A stretch of 64,000 nucleotides of DNA from Hominisplanchenecus murintestinalis (GCA_004793585.1 SRZB01000009.1:23722-87721), one strand, 5' to 3'. Counted from the stretch's first letter, positions 1-7,734 are shown. Numbers and translations are program-made. Notes: generated by a model from the sequence alone, not told the origin.

Positions 1-90
1 GTTAATAAAGAAATTGAAGTCTTAATGAAGACGGCTGTTTCTAACTACGAACGTGAAAATGGAAGTATCGAAATTAATCTTGATGTATGA
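1..90 (+). CDS. C-terminal tail of an unidentified element-1 protein (partial)
   Basis: An open frame enters from the left edge of the window and ends at a TGA at 88-90, giving a 29-residue tail that finishes SIEINLDV. It is too short to assign to a family. It converges on, and overlaps by 17 bp, the ribbon-helix-helix gene on the other strand. Given the phage-type regulators that follow, it is probably the end of an early or cargo gene of the same element. It could also be a chance open frame. Confidence 0.35.
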   Translation, partial: VNKEIEVLMKTAVSNYERENGSIEINLDV

Positions 91-238
91 CCTTACATGC
101 TTTATCCAGCATCATAACAATCAGCCCATTTAAGCTATCTCCCCGTCTGTCCGCCTCCTGCTGCAATTTTTCTTTTAACTCAGCGGGTAGGCGGATTGTT
201 ATTTGCTCTCGTTCTATTCCTTTAACCTCTATCAGCAT
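74..238 (-). CDS. Arc/MetJ-type ribbon-helix-helix DNA-binding protein
   Basis: A 54-residue protein with the Arc-like pattern: a short beta strand (EQITIRLPAELKEKLQQEAD) followed by two helices (GDSLNGLIVMMLDKA). Such proteins bind DNA as dimers and usually repress phage or plasmid promoters. I chose the ATG at 238 because AAAGGAAG lies 7 nt upstream; an upstream in-frame ATG at 292 has no such site. It lies just downstream of, and in the same direction as, the Cro-like gene, so the two are probably co-transcribed as the early control operon of the prophage-like element. Its operator is not identified. Confidence 0.6.
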   Translation of the reverse strand: MLIEVKGIEREQITIRLPAELKEKLQQEADRRGDSLNGLIVMMLDKACKVIHQD

Positions 239-306
239 TTCTTCACTTCCTTTCCTGCTTTCCTTTGTTAACTTTTTGTATATTAAATTCAATAAATAGC
301 TCTTAT

Positions 307-680
307 TGTATCTTTTTAAGACACAGTCTAATTAAAAAAAATTTCCTCAATTTCTATAGCGCTTAAGTTATATTTCTTTTTCATTTTCGCAATTTCATTC
401 TGAGAGAACTCAGCACCGTTGGTTTCATTAATTTTTGCTGAAAATGTACTCCGAGCCATCCCAAGATACTTTGAAAGTGTTGTCCCTGTATCACCGTGCA
501 ATCTCATAATTGATTCAAGCTTTAACTTATTCATCAGATATCCTCCTTTTTTTGTATCTTTTTAAGACACTTTTATGCTATCACTCCCTGTATTGAATGT
601 CAAGCATCTTTTTTGAATTTTAAGACACTTTTTTCAAAAGTACTTGATTTTTTAAATGTGATGTAGTAAAATCAAGACAC
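307..680. promoter_or_regulatory. Lysogeny-switch operators, TTTTAAGACAC repeats
   Basis: The 18-mer TGTATCTTTTTAAGACAC occurs identically at 307-324 and 553-570, on either side of the Cro-like gene. The core TTTTAAGACAC recurs at 618-628 and a shorter TCAAGACAC at 672-680, just before the CI-like gene. Multiple same-orientation copies around a divergent Cro/CI pair are what repressor operators look like. Which protein binds which copy is inference. Confidence 0.6.
328..534 (-). CDS. Cro/CI-like phage helix-turn-helix regulator
   Basis: A 68-residue protein with a helix-turn-helix of phage regulator type: the segment TLSKYLGMARSTFSAKINE contains the turn, followed by a short dimerisation helix. 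GGAGG lies 8 nt before the ATG at 534. It is transcribed away from the CI-like repressor gene at 709-1050, the usual divergent arrangement of a lysis/lysogeny switch. Identical 18-bp operator-like sequences lie directly upstream (553-570) and downstream (307-324), so it is likely both repressor and target. The role as the lytic-side (Cro) partner is inferred from position. Confidence 0.65.
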   Translation of the reverse strand: MNKLKLESIMRLHGDTGTTLSKYLGMARSTFSAKINETNGAEFSQNEIAKMKKKYNLSAIEIEEIFFN

Positions 681-708
681 ATAGAAAAGTGAGGTGTTGC
701 GTTTGTGC

Positions 709-1050
709 ATGGCTGAAAGAATCAAGAAACGGCGTACCGCTATGGGATACACTCAGCAAGAATTAGCTAATAAACTAGGACTGCAAAAATCGGCTATTGC
801 AAAGTACGAGAACGGAAGAGTTGAAAATATTAAGCGTTCTGTTATAAAAGAAATGTCCCGCATATTAGAATGTAGTCCATCATATCTTCTTGGCTGGGAT
901 GTTAATATTGAAAGTAGTGGAGCTTTTGTAGCCAAAATGTTAATGGATGCTGAGTTTACGAATTATGCAAAGATACTATTTGAACTTCCAAAAGAAAAGC
1001 GCACAAAAGTATATGGATACATAGACGCTTTAAAGATAGATGGGGAGTGA
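709..1050 (+). CDS. CI-like XRE-family repressor
   Basis: An N-terminal XRE helix-turn-helix is clear (MGYTQQELANKLGLQKSAI, then AKYENGR). It is followed by the linker ECSPSYLLGWD typical of phage repressors and a short C-terminal region of about 50 residues. There is no LexA-type Ser-Lys protease domain, so induction would not be by RecA-stimulated self-cleavage unless another protein acts. The ATG at 709 is used here, but GAGGTG at 691-696 is better spaced for the in-frame TTG at 703, so a start two codons upstream is possible. It is divergent from the Cro-like gene, with operator-like repeats between them. Confidence 0.7.
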   Translation: MAERIKKRRTAMGYTQQELANKLGLQKSAIAKYENGRVENIKRSVIKEMSRILECSPSYLLGWDVNIESSGAFVAKMLMDAEFTNYAKILFELPKEKRTKVYGYIDALKIDGE

Positions 1051-1056
1051 CCCCAT

Positions 1057-1164
1057 CTACCAATTCTCTTGTATGATTGTTAGAAAGTCATACAAAAACT
1101 TGTAAATTTTTATATTGCTTATTGATTCCAGCAACCTATAAACTTCTTTTTTGTAATCCATCAT
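1057..1164 (-). CDS. 35-residue small protein of the lysogeny module
   Basis: A short frame begins with two consecutive ATG codons (1164 and 1161) behind AGAGG at a 6-nt spacing and encodes 35 residues. It is amphipathic: MMDYKKEVYRLLESISNI, then a hydrophobic run KFLYDFLTII ending in ENW. Small proteins of this layout (charged helix, Ile-Ser-Asn turn, second helix) are common in clostridial phages and integrative elements, as far as I recall, but their function is unknown. It converges on the repressor gene with a 6-bp gap, so transcription of either could interfere with the other. Confidence 0.5.
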   Translation of the reverse strand: MMDYKKEVYRLLESISNIKIYKFLYDFLTIIQENW

Positions 1165-1492
1165 TATGTACCTCTCTTATAAAATAAACATACGTTTGTA
1201 ATTACTTGTTACTATTTTACGCGCTAAGTAATATAAACCGACAGGTTTTTCAAATGTATGTTTTATTTTTTATACTGATGCATGGATTAAACAAAAAATG
1301 CTCGCCATTTATGCGCACCCCCTTTAACTAAATTTTGCTGTACGTGAATATTATTAGTGTTATTTATACAATACCACACTATTTACTGGAAATATACTGG
1401 TAAAATGTGGAAATTAGTTGTGCAACTTTTACAAAATGAATTAAACTGCGTTAGCGTTTAAGAAAATACCATAAAGAAAAAAGGAGAAAAGT
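1165..1492. other. AT-rich intergenic region with an imperfect palindrome
   Basis: There is no supportable gene in these 328 bases. An imperfect inverted repeat at 1374-1410 pairs CCACA with TGTGG and TTTAC with GTAAA; it lies about 80 bp before the exonuclease gene and may be an operator. The last 40 bases carry the leader motif that is repeated before the lipoprotein gene. Confidence 0.4.
1464..1479 (+). repeat. Shared leader motif, copy 1 (copy 2 at 2821-2836)
   Basis: The 16-mer AAATACCATAAAGAAA, preceded a few bases earlier by GCGTTT and followed by an AAGGA ribosome binding site, occurs before the exonuclease gene. It recurs identically at 2821-2836 before the lipoprotein gene. In both copies the upstream bases can form a short hairpin (GCG-TTA-GC in copy 1, CGCTTCGGC in copy 2). 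This suggests the two genes acquired the same 5' leader by duplication or modular exchange. Confidence 0.55.
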
Positions 1493-2701
1493 ATGGCTAC
1501 ATGTATCTTATGCGGTAAGAAAGGAATCTTCCTTAGGATAAATAATCATGGACGATGTAAAGCTTGCCAAGAAAAATACGACTTAGCAAAACAAGAAGAA
1601 CAACGCATTGCAACGGAAATGCGTATTGCTTTCGAAAAAGAACAACTAGAAAGCCAGGAGCATGATAATTTATTTCCACTGGCACTTCACTCTTATGTTG
1701 TAACTGACATTGAGACCAGTGGGCTAAATAGTGACATCGATTTTATTACAGAAATTTCTGCTATAAAAGTATTAAATGGTAAAGTAATCGATAAATACTC
1801 TTCTCTTATACATAGCGATCGTGTTCTTAGCCCTAAAGTAGAATCTCTTACCGGAATAACATCAAGTATGCTGAAATCATGTCAAAAATCATATGAAACT
1901 GTAATTAAAGAGTACTCCCAATTTGTAGGCAGCTACCCTCTTATCGGGCATAATATTGATAGATTTGATTTCAAATTTATCAATAAGGCATATAAGGAAG
2001 TGCTTAAAAGCCCATTGCGGAACAAGACTGTCGACACTCTAACTCTATCTAGGGAATACATTCGTGGATCGCAAAATTATAAATTACAAACCCTCGCATC
2101 GTTCCTAAACATAAGCACCATTGGAGCGCATCGAGCTTTAGCCGATTGTCAAACAACACATGCCTTATATGAACACATTTCTATTGTAGCCAAAGATATA
2201 GCCAAAAAGAAAGCGGAGGATTCCGCGCTTAATGAAATAGATAAATGGATTATTCAAATGACTAAACAAATCTTTAAGGACACAGATCATTCTTATTTTA
2301 GATATTCAAAACATAAGCAATATTTGACGGCGAGTTGTTTTGGAGAGCTTTATAGAATAAAAACGACCGGACGAATCAAACAATATTTTGAATTTTCTCA
2401 CCAATATGAACCGGATGTATTGCGCTCAACTACCCTGAAAACAACTCCGCGTTCTAAAACTTATGAGGATTCCGGCAAAAGAATTTTTTTCGAGAGTGAA
2501 GAAGAATTCATGTCATTGGCAACTGTCATAATTGAAATATATCATAAACAGAAAGCTTATGTTGATGAAAATATCGCTCATGAGCGTATGGCGCATAATG
2601 CTAATGATACTGGTTTTATAAGACTTGTAGCAACCATTTCCCCACATTACGAGAAATCGGTAAACAGATATCTGGAAAATCCCGAATTGATAAAATTATA
2701 G
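1493..2701 (+). CDS. DnaQ-family 3'-5' exonuclease with N-terminal zinc ribbon
   Basis: This 402-residue protein begins with a four-cysteine ribbon (CILCGKKG, then CKAC, residues 4-25) and a charged helix. A DEDDh exonuclease domain follows at about 65-225: VVTDIETSG (motif I, Asp-Glu), LIGHNIDRFDF (motif II) and GAHRALADC (motif III, His-Asp). Such domains remove nucleotides from 3' ends. About 170 further residues with a KHSYFRYSKHKQYL segment form a domain I do not recognise. AAAAGGAG precedes the ATG. It sits between a phage repressor and the integrase, the usual place for lysogenic-conversion or defence cargo, and shares a leader motif with the next gene. A role in replication, repair or anti-phage defence cannot be told from the sequence. 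Confidence 0.75.
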   Translation: MATCILCGKKGIFLRINNHGRCKACQEKYDLAKQEEQRIATEMRIAFEKEQLESQEHDNLFPLALHSYVVTDIETSGLNSDIDFITEISAIKVLNGKVIDKYSSLIHSDRVLSPKVESLTGITSSMLKSCQKSYETVIKEYSQFVGSYPLIGHNIDRFDFKFINKAYKEVLKSPLRNKTVDTLTLSREYIRGSQNYKLQTLASFLNISTIGAHRALADCQTTHALYEHISIVAKDIAKKKAEDSALNEIDKWIIQMTKQIFKDTDHSYFRYSKHKQYLTASCFGELYRIKTTGRIKQYFEFSHQYEPDVLRSTTLKTTPRSKTYEDSGKRIFFESEEEFMSLATVIIEIYHKQKAYVDENIAHERMAHNANDTGFIRLVATISPHYEKSVNRYLENPELIKL

Positions 2702-2849
2702 AATTTAAAGCATAAATGCTTGAATGCCCGAATGTATGTACGTAAAATACATTAATAAACTATGGAAGCTATTTTCACAGCTTTCGTAAAACCGATTAAG
2801 TCGCTTCGGCGTTTTAATAAAAATACCATAAAGAAAGAAGGAAGAACTT

Positions 2850-3482
2850 ATGAAAAAGAAATTAGCAGCTTTATTTTTATGCTTCTTAATGCTCCTCCTG
2901 GCAGGATGCGGGAGCGGTATCAAACAGGAAGATTATGACGCTTTAAAGGCAACTTCTGATTCTCTTCAAAGCGAAAAAGAGATGCTGGAAAGTGAAATAA
3001 CTGCTCTGCAAAGTGAGCATGGCGACCTGCTGAATGAAAACACTACCCTGCAAAGTGAAAACACTGGCTTGCAGAGCGAAAACGCCACTCTGCAAAGTGA
3101 GAACACTGACCTGCAGAGCGAAAAGAAACAACTGTCAGCAGACTTACAGACAAAATCTTCGGAACTTGTCTCCGTCAAGGATAAATATGCTTCTTATAAG
3201 AAAAAGATGAAACCCTATGAAAAAGCAGCGAAAAGCGAAGCAAATCAGAATGATGAGAAAGCAACAGCTAAATCCACCCCAGAACCAGAAACTTCTGCTC
3301 CTGAGACGGAAACGCAGCCTGAAGCAGAACCACAGATGGAGTATGTGGAGCAAGTATGGATTCCGAACAGTGGTTCAAAGTATCACCGTGATTCTTCATG
3401 CAGCAATATGAAATCGCCGACACAGGTAAGCATATCTGAAGCCGAACGGATGGGCTATACTCCGTGTAAGCGTTGTTATTAA
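2850..3482 (+). CDS. Coiled-coil lipoprotein with C-terminal Cys/His motif
   Basis: A 210-residue lipoprotein: signal peptide with lipobox LLLAGC (cysteine near residue 20), then a long coiled coil built from a seven-residue LQSENT-type repeat (about residues 40-105). A Pro/Glu/Thr-rich linker follows, then a conserved C-terminal motif YHRDSSCSNM followed by EAERMGYTPCKRC. That Cys/His arrangement resembles small metal-binding tails found on secreted or nuclease-linked Firmicute proteins. The repeat is also visible as near-identical 21-bp DNA units at about 3007-3125. It lies between phage cargo and the integrase. A surface-exclusion role is possible but unproven. Confidence 0.7.
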   Translation: MKKKLAALFLCFLMLLLAGCGSGIKQEDYDALKATSDSLQSEKEMLESEITALQSEHGDLLNENTTLQSENTGLQSENATLQSENTDLQSEKKQLSADLQTKSSELVSVKDKYASYKKKMKPYEKAAKSEANQNDEKATAKSTPEPETSAPETETQPEAEPQMEYVEQVWIPNSGSKYHRDSSCSNMKSPTQVSISEAERMGYTPCKRCY

Positions 3483-3627
3483 ACGAAATTAAAAACGGTT
3501 CTGCTTCAACAGGACCAAATACGTCATAACGTCAAAAGCTCTGGATACATATTGTAAACCTTGTCTGCATATATTATAATGCCTACAGGCACCAAGAGAT
3601 GGTTGCATTGTATGTACACTAAGTAAA

Positions 3628-3660
3628 AACCCCAGGGCGGCTACTCTGGGGTTTTCTTTT
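3628..3660 (+). terminator. Rho-independent terminator after the lipoprotein gene
   Basis: AACCCCAG (3628-3635) pairs with CTGGGGTT (3646-3653), and a T-rich run follows. It would end transcription of the lipoprotein gene and insulate the integrase gene. Confidence 0.85.
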
Positions 3661-3715
3661 ATGGACTAGTTGTCATTGTGATTAATAATTCTGTAAACTT
3701 CAGGAGGTAACCTTT

Positions 3716-5209
3716 ATGCCAAAATCAAAACCTATTCTCCAGGAAGCCGCCCTCTATGTCCGTGTCAGTACTGCCATGCAGGACGAGCTTTCCCCGGATG
3801 CCCAGATACGTCTTGGTCTTGAATATGCCAAGAAAAACGGGCTGCATGTATCAGCGGAGCATATATATACAGAACATGGTATTTCCGGGCGGCACGCGGA
3901 AAAACGTCCGGAGTTTTTGCGGATGATTTCTGCTGCTAAATCAGACGAGCATCCTTTTGACGTGATACTTGTCTGGAAGTTTAGCCGATTCGCCCGGAAT
4001 CAGGAGGAAAGCATCGTCTACAAGAGCTTGCTGCGTAAGAAATGCCGTGTGGACGTCATCAGTATTTCCGAGCCTGTGATTGAAGGCCCTTTTGGCAGTT
4101 TGATAGAGCGTATCATTGAATGGATGGACGAGTACTATTCTGTTCGCCTGTCTGGTGAAGTTACCCGTGGTATGACTGAGAAAGCCCTGCGTGGCGGTTA
4201 CCAGGCGCGCCCGCCTCTTGGATACCGTATTGCAGAACGGGGAAAGCCGCCTGTAATCGTTCCTGAGGAAGCTGATACCGTACGTCTGATTTTTGATTGC
4301 TATGTAAACAGAAATATGGGGTTCTTCGACATTGCGCGTGAGCTGAACCGCCTGGGGCGATTGACTTCCCACGGCAAGGCTTTTGAACGCCGTTCTATTG
4401 AATATATCATCCAGAACCCTACCTACTGCGGAATGATCCGCTGGAACCGGACAACTAACGAAACAAATGAGATTAAACCGGAAGAAGAATGGATTGTTAC
4501 AGAAGGGCATCAGGAAGCCATTATTACAAAAGAGCTTTTCGAACAGGCACAGACTCGTTTTAAAAGCGAATACAGGGCCAGAGGCGCGCGTCCCTCATCT
4601 ACTTATAAGCACTGGCTTTCAGGGATTGTAAAATGTCCTCACTGCGGACGGACGATGATTGCGAAAGCCGTCAGCAATAAAGAATACTGCTATTTTACTT
4701 GTTATGGATATTCAAAAGGAAAATGCCTGATATCAAACTCTGTCAGTTCCCGGATATTGGAACCTGCGGTTCTGGCAGCTATTAAGCATGTCCTGGATAC
4801 GGAAAATCTTTCTTTCCGAATAATGGAATATCAGCCGCCAGCAGAAAGTGACCGCTCTGCCCTGCTGCGTGAAATGCTTTCGCGCCTTGCCGGAAAAGAA
4901 CGCCGCATCCGGGAAGCTTATCGGGACGGCATTGATACTCTGGAAGAATATAAAGAAAATAAAGAAATCCTGTCCAAGGAACGCTCTTCGCTGGAGGCTG
5001 AGCTTTCAGCGCTGGAGGCTCCACCCGCTGCCGCCGATGAAGAGGTTGTGAAAAAGCAGATGCTATCCCGCATCCATGACACATACGATGTGCTTCAGTC
5101 TGATGCCGACGTCATGATGAAAAACGAACTGTTGAGAAATGTAGTAGAAAAGATTGTATATGATAAAAGAGACGGCTCATTAAAGGTTCATTACCTGTAC
5201 AAGCCTTGA
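3716..5209 (+). CDS. Large serine recombinase (integrase of element 1)
   Basis: A 497-residue site-specific recombinase. The resolvase catalytic domain is N-terminal, with YVRVSTAMQ giving catalytic Ser18 and the VWKFSRFARN arginine motif. It is followed by the recombinase domain (GGYQARPPLGYRI), a zinc ribbon (CPHCG, later CYGYSKGKC) and a coiled-coil segment at about 390-430. Enzymes of this family integrate and excise phages and transposons between short att sites. AGGAGG precedes the ATG by 8 nt. The gene ends about 40 bp before the point where SleC-like coding sequence resumes (near 5250), as expected for an integrase next to its attachment site. Its base composition is richer in G+C than the repressor region. 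It is only remotely similar to the second recombinase in the window. Confidence 0.92.
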   Translation: MPKSKPILQEAALYVRVSTAMQDELSPDAQIRLGLEYAKKNGLHVSAEHIYTEHGISGRHAEKRPEFLRMISAAKSDEHPFDVILVWKFSRFARNQEESIVYKSLLRKKCRVDVISISEPVIEGPFGSLIERIIEWMDEYYSVRLSGEVTRGMTEKALRGGYQARPPLGYRIAERGKPPVIVPEEADTVRLIFDCYVNRNMGFFDIARELNRLGRLTSHGKAFERRSIEYIIQNPTYCGMIRWNRTTNETNEIKPEEEWIVTEGHQEAIITKELFEQAQTRFKSEYRARGARPSSTYKHWLSGIVKCPHCGRTMIAKAVSNKEYCYFTCYGYSKGKCLISNSVSSRILEPAVLAAIKHVLDTENLSFRIMEYQPPAESDRSALLREMLSRLAGKERRIREAYRDGIDTLEEYKENKEILSKERSSLEAELSALEAPPAAADEEVVKKQMLSRIHDTYDVLQSDADVMMKNELLRNVVEKIVYDKRDGSLKVHYLYKP

Positions 5210-5244
5210 TTTTACTGGCTTTTTCTTCATTGTACGTTGTTGCA

Positions 5245-5254
5245 ATTTGGTCAT
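5245..5254. other. Inferred right attachment junction of element 1
   Basis: On the minus strand the SleC-like reading frame runs ...CPNWMT and then changes to an unrelated sequence beginning KLQQ. In the family as I remember it, the next residues are QWGSK. The change falls at 5247-5251, 38-42 bp past the integrase stop codon. The other junction lies outside the window, so the exact core cannot be set. Confidence 0.55.
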
Positions 5255-5449
5255 CCAGTTTGGACACTTAACCCGTTGTCCGTCACAATATTGTGTTAAA
5301 ATAGGCTGTTTCACATTTGGGCGGGACAGATAATTTTCAAATACATCATCAACCACTTCTGAAATACTCTCAAAAATATTTCTTCCGTAAATCCATTTGT
5401 GGTCAAACGCCGTCGACGAGGTAATCGTAAAATCAAATCCTTTATTTCG
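5249..5449 (-). pseudogene. Internal fragment of the interrupted SleC-like gene
   Basis: These 67 codons (RNKGFDFTITSSTAFDHKW through CPNWMT) continue in frame from the fragment that ends at 12873. The two pieces are separated by element 2. The left side of this piece is cut by element 1, and the remaining 3' part, expected to hold the peptidoglycan-binding domain, is not in the window. An ATG at 5467 inside element 2 opens a frame through this fragment, but it is not a natural start. The piece carries no frameshift or stop, so it looks recently separated or still under selection. Confidence 0.8.
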
Positions 5450-5453
5450 ATAC
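5450..5453. other. Left attachment core of element 2 (ATAC)
   Basis: Comparing the two ends of element 2, the only shared sequence at the crossover is ATAC (5450-5453 and 12873-12876). It lies within GAATGGTAT on the right and TGTATCGAAAT on the left, as read on the minus strand. Short cores are normal for large serine recombinases. Joining the flanks at this core restores EWYRNKGF in frame. Confidence 0.75.
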
Positions 5454-5585
5454 ACCGAAATCACCATATATTCAGGTCTTTCGTTCGCTGATTTTTAACG
5501 AGTTAATCATCAATCTACATGGTAAAAAAGGGTATGATTTAGCATACAAATAAATAACTTTTTGAGCCTTGCTCCTAAAAAATAC

Positions 5586-5620
5586 GGATTACCCGATTTA
5601 TAGTCGGGTAGTCCATTTTT
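5586..5620 (+). terminator. Hairpin with T-run in the J-domain gene leader (terminator or attenuator)
   Basis: GGATTACCCGA (5586-5596) pairs with TCGGGTAGTCC (5604-5614) with one G-U, followed by ATTTTTTAT. A second TAGTCGGGT, with a T-run directly after it, lies about 50 bp downstream near 5650, just before the J-domain gene. The repeated 3' arm could compete for the same 5' arm, so an attenuator is possible. A plain terminator at the element's left end is the simpler reading. Confidence 0.6.
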
Positions 5621-5684
5621 TATGCCCTTTTCTAAGCTGTGAATTTAATAGTCGGGTGCTTTTTTAAAAAAGGAGTACAGGCTT

Positions 5685-6161
5685 ATGAAATACTTTACAG
5701 GGATTAAGACAATAGAGGAATTACGTCAAAGGTACAGAGAGTTATTAAAGAAATATCATCCAGATAATGAGGGCGGTAGCGTGGAAATTACACAGGAAAT
5801 TAACGCTGAATACGACCGCTTATTTTCCATTTTAAGTGAGGAAAAGCAGACAGACAAGGAAAGTACCAACTATGACTATCAGGCTGAAAATGACGCTTTT
5901 AAGAGCGTTATAAACAAGATTATCCATATCAATTCTGATGTGGAAATCATAGGTTCATGGATATGGGTACACAGTGGGTATGAGTACAGAGAGTTATTAA
6001 AGAATGTCGGTTTCAAGTATGCGCCGAAAAAGAAATGCTGGTGCTGGCACTATGGGGATTATGTACGCTATCACAAAGGCGAGGTTTCTCTTGAGGAAAT
6101 CCGGCAGAAGTACGGTTCTAAGAAAGTCAACAACAAATCAAAACAGTACGCAATCGGCTAA
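5685..6161 (+). CDS. J-domain (DnaJ-like) mobile-element protein
   Basis: The N-terminal 60 residues form a J domain with the signature KKYHPDNEGG (HPD at about residues 25-27) that stimulates DnaK-type ATPases. The remaining 100 residues contain an aromatic-rich segment (GSWIWVHSGYEYRELLKNVGFKYAPKKKCWCWHY) seen on small proteins of Firmicute integrative elements. There are no zinc-finger or client domains, so it is not a housekeeping DnaJ. AAAAAAGGAG precedes the ATG. It is followed closely by the small gene at 6180. It may recruit host chaperone for Rep or relaxase function; that is inference. Confidence 0.75.
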   Translation: MKYFTGIKTIEELRQRYRELLKKYHPDNEGGSVEITQEINAEYDRLFSILSEEKQTDKESTNYDYQAENDAFKSVINKIIHINSDVEIIGSWIWVHSGYEYRELLKNVGFKYAPKKKCWCWHYGDYVRYHKGEVSLEEIRQKYGSKKVNNKSKQYAIG

Positions 6162-6179
6162 GAAAGGATGTGGGGTACT

Positions 6180-6371
6180 ATGAGCAAAACAGAATTTATA
6201 AAGGTTTTTGAATTAACGCTTGTATCTGCAAACCTTGACATTATCGGTCTGTCCCTTATGGATGACAGCCACGCATTGATTACCTTTAAAGGCAATGGGA
6301 CAAGGAAAGTCAATATTGAGGGCGACAGTTACGGTGCTATTATCAAAGACGTTATGAAGTATGTATTTTGA
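6180..6371 (+). CDS. Small mobile-element protein, unknown function
   Basis: A 63-residue protein starting MSKTEFIKVFELTLVSANLD. I place the start at 6180 because AAAGGATGTGGGG lies just upstream, although an in-frame ATG exists at 6168. No domain is recognised; the pattern suggests a compact alpha/beta fold without membrane segments. It is 18 bp behind the J-domain gene, likely one operon, and ends before a strong bidirectional terminator shared with the convergent relaxase gene. Confidence 0.6.
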   Translation: MSKTEFIKVFELTLVSANLDIIGLSLMDDSHALITFKGNGTRKVNIEGDSYGAIIKDVMKYVF

Positions 6372-6396
6372 GGGGAAAGAGCCTTCCATAAACATA

Positions 6397-6441
6397 AACA
6401 AGCATGATCTGCGATACTCCGTATCGCAGACCATGCTTGTT
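6397..6441. terminator. Bidirectional terminator between the 6180 gene and the relaxase gene
   Basis: A 21-bp stem (6397-6417 with 6421-6441, one mismatch) with a 3-nt loop starts AACAAGCATG and ends CATGCTTGTT. It lies between convergent genes and can serve both strands. Confidence 0.8.
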
Positions 6442-6450
6442 CTTAACGAC

Positions 6451-7734
6451 TTATGCTGAAAAATCATAGCCGGTATTTTCGTCATCAAAATCGTCGGTAT
6501 CGTTCATCCATGAACGCTCTAACATATCATTCCACCAGTCTGAATGTTTCTTTTTACGTTCATTCAAGAACTTTTTATACCAATATTCAAAAGGCTTGCG
6601 GTATTCCTTGCCATTCCGTCTGCCCTCACGGTCTAAGAACTCTAAAAATTTAGTGTCCAAGTGTTTTTCTTCTGAAAGAATCTGATTGCAGGTTTCAGCA
6701 GTGGACTGGATTTTTTCAAGCAGTTCCGCTACTTCCAGTTCCCTTTTCCGTACATTCATTTCCCTAACCTTGAGAGCCTTTGATTGCGCCTGTACGGTTG
6801 CCCTGTCGTTTTCAAGGGCGTTTTGCTGTGCAGATAAAATTTCACGTTCTTTTTTAATTTTATCCTGCTCTACTTTTGAAGTCGCCATAATATCGGCAAC
6901 AGCCATTTCCAATTTTTCCAAATCATTTCTTTTAATGCTCATTTTGAGTTCCTCCATTCTTAAATTTAATTCTCTATCAGTCAACTCTTTGAGTTGGTCT
7001 GGGGTTAAGCCTTGTTGGTGCCACTCACCGTTTTTATCATAATACCCGGCAAGCTGTTCCTCAATCGGCTTGTTTTCTAATTCAATGTCATATCCTTTAT
7101 CCAGTAATTTTTTACGAAATTTCCTATGTAACCCGGCTAATTGTTTTGGGTTTTTGAAGAACTTAGTTTGTGAAATAGAACATTTCACTTCACCGTCTTT
7201 GTCTGTTTCGTGGCAAGCCACGAATGAAACGTGGATATGTGGGTTTGTCTCGTCTTTATGGATTGAAAAACCAGTGATATTGTCTGTCCCAAATTCTTCT
7301 TCAAGAATCCCAATTAAATCCCACATCCATGTATTTTCATGTCCTGTAATTGAATCGTTACCCATTTGCAGGACAAGCGGACGGACAATCACTGTATCAT
7401 TTTTTCCTTTTGTGGAAATCCTTGCCCCATGCTCTTTTGCGTATTCAATACGTCTGTTAATTGCATTTACCATATCTTTAGAGTGGCTTGTTCTCTGCCA
7501 TTCCCCATTAGAATCTTTATAATAAGATTCGTTTTCTAATGTGAGGTCAGAATTTATATCAGGGTTGCTATGCTGTACCTCACATCCATTCATTTTGTCT
7601 GTACTCCTGTCAATGTGCCGGATATATCCGGCAATCCCCATATTTCCAGATTTATTTGTTTTTGTGCTTGTGTATTTGCCGGAATAATGGATTTTTACAC
7701 TGGCGTCAAATGATAAATAACCAATTTTAACCAC
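6451..7734 (-). CDS. mobV: MobV-family (Pre/Mob) relaxase
   Basis: A 427-residue plasmid-mobilisation relaxase. The MobV signature HKDETNPHIHVSF (about residues 158-170) supplies the metal-binding histidines, and the N-terminal IRHIDRSTDK region fits motif I. The C-terminal third is a long charged coiled coil (about 255-350), as in Pre/Mob proteins. It would nick oriT and pilot single-stranded DNA through a helper's conjugation channel. The reading starts at GTG 7734; the ribosome binding site is weak (GAAATGAG directly upstream), and no better in-frame start is near. It is transcribed away from the candidate oriT at 7900-7984, the usual layout for this family. Confidence 0.9.
   Translation of the reverse strand: MVKIGYLSFDASVKIHYSGKYTSTKTNKSGNMGIAGYIRHIDRSTDKMNGCEVQHSNPDINSDLTLENESYYKDSNGEWQRTSHSKDMVNAINRRIEYAKEHGARISTKGKNDTVIVRPLVLQMGNDSITGHENTWMWDLIGILEEEFGTDNITGFSIHKDETNPHIHVSFVACHETDKDGEVKCSISQTKFFKNPKQLAGLHRKFRKKLLDKGYDIELENKPIEEQLAGYYDKNGEWHQQGLTPDQLKELTDRELNLRMEELKMSIKRNDLEKLEMAVADIMATSKVEQDKIKKEREILSAQQNALENDRATVQAQSKALKVREMNVRKRELEVAELLEKIQSTAETCNQILSEEKHLDTKFLEFLDREGRRNGKEYRKPFEYWYKKFLNERKKKHSDWWNDMLERSWMNDTDDFDDENTGYDFSA

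Noticed and set aside
3007..3125. Near-identical 21-bp DNA repeats resembling a small array
   Set aside because: They lie in frame inside the lipoprotein gene and encode its LQSENT coiled-coil heptads; there are no unique spacers, so this is not a CRISPR array.
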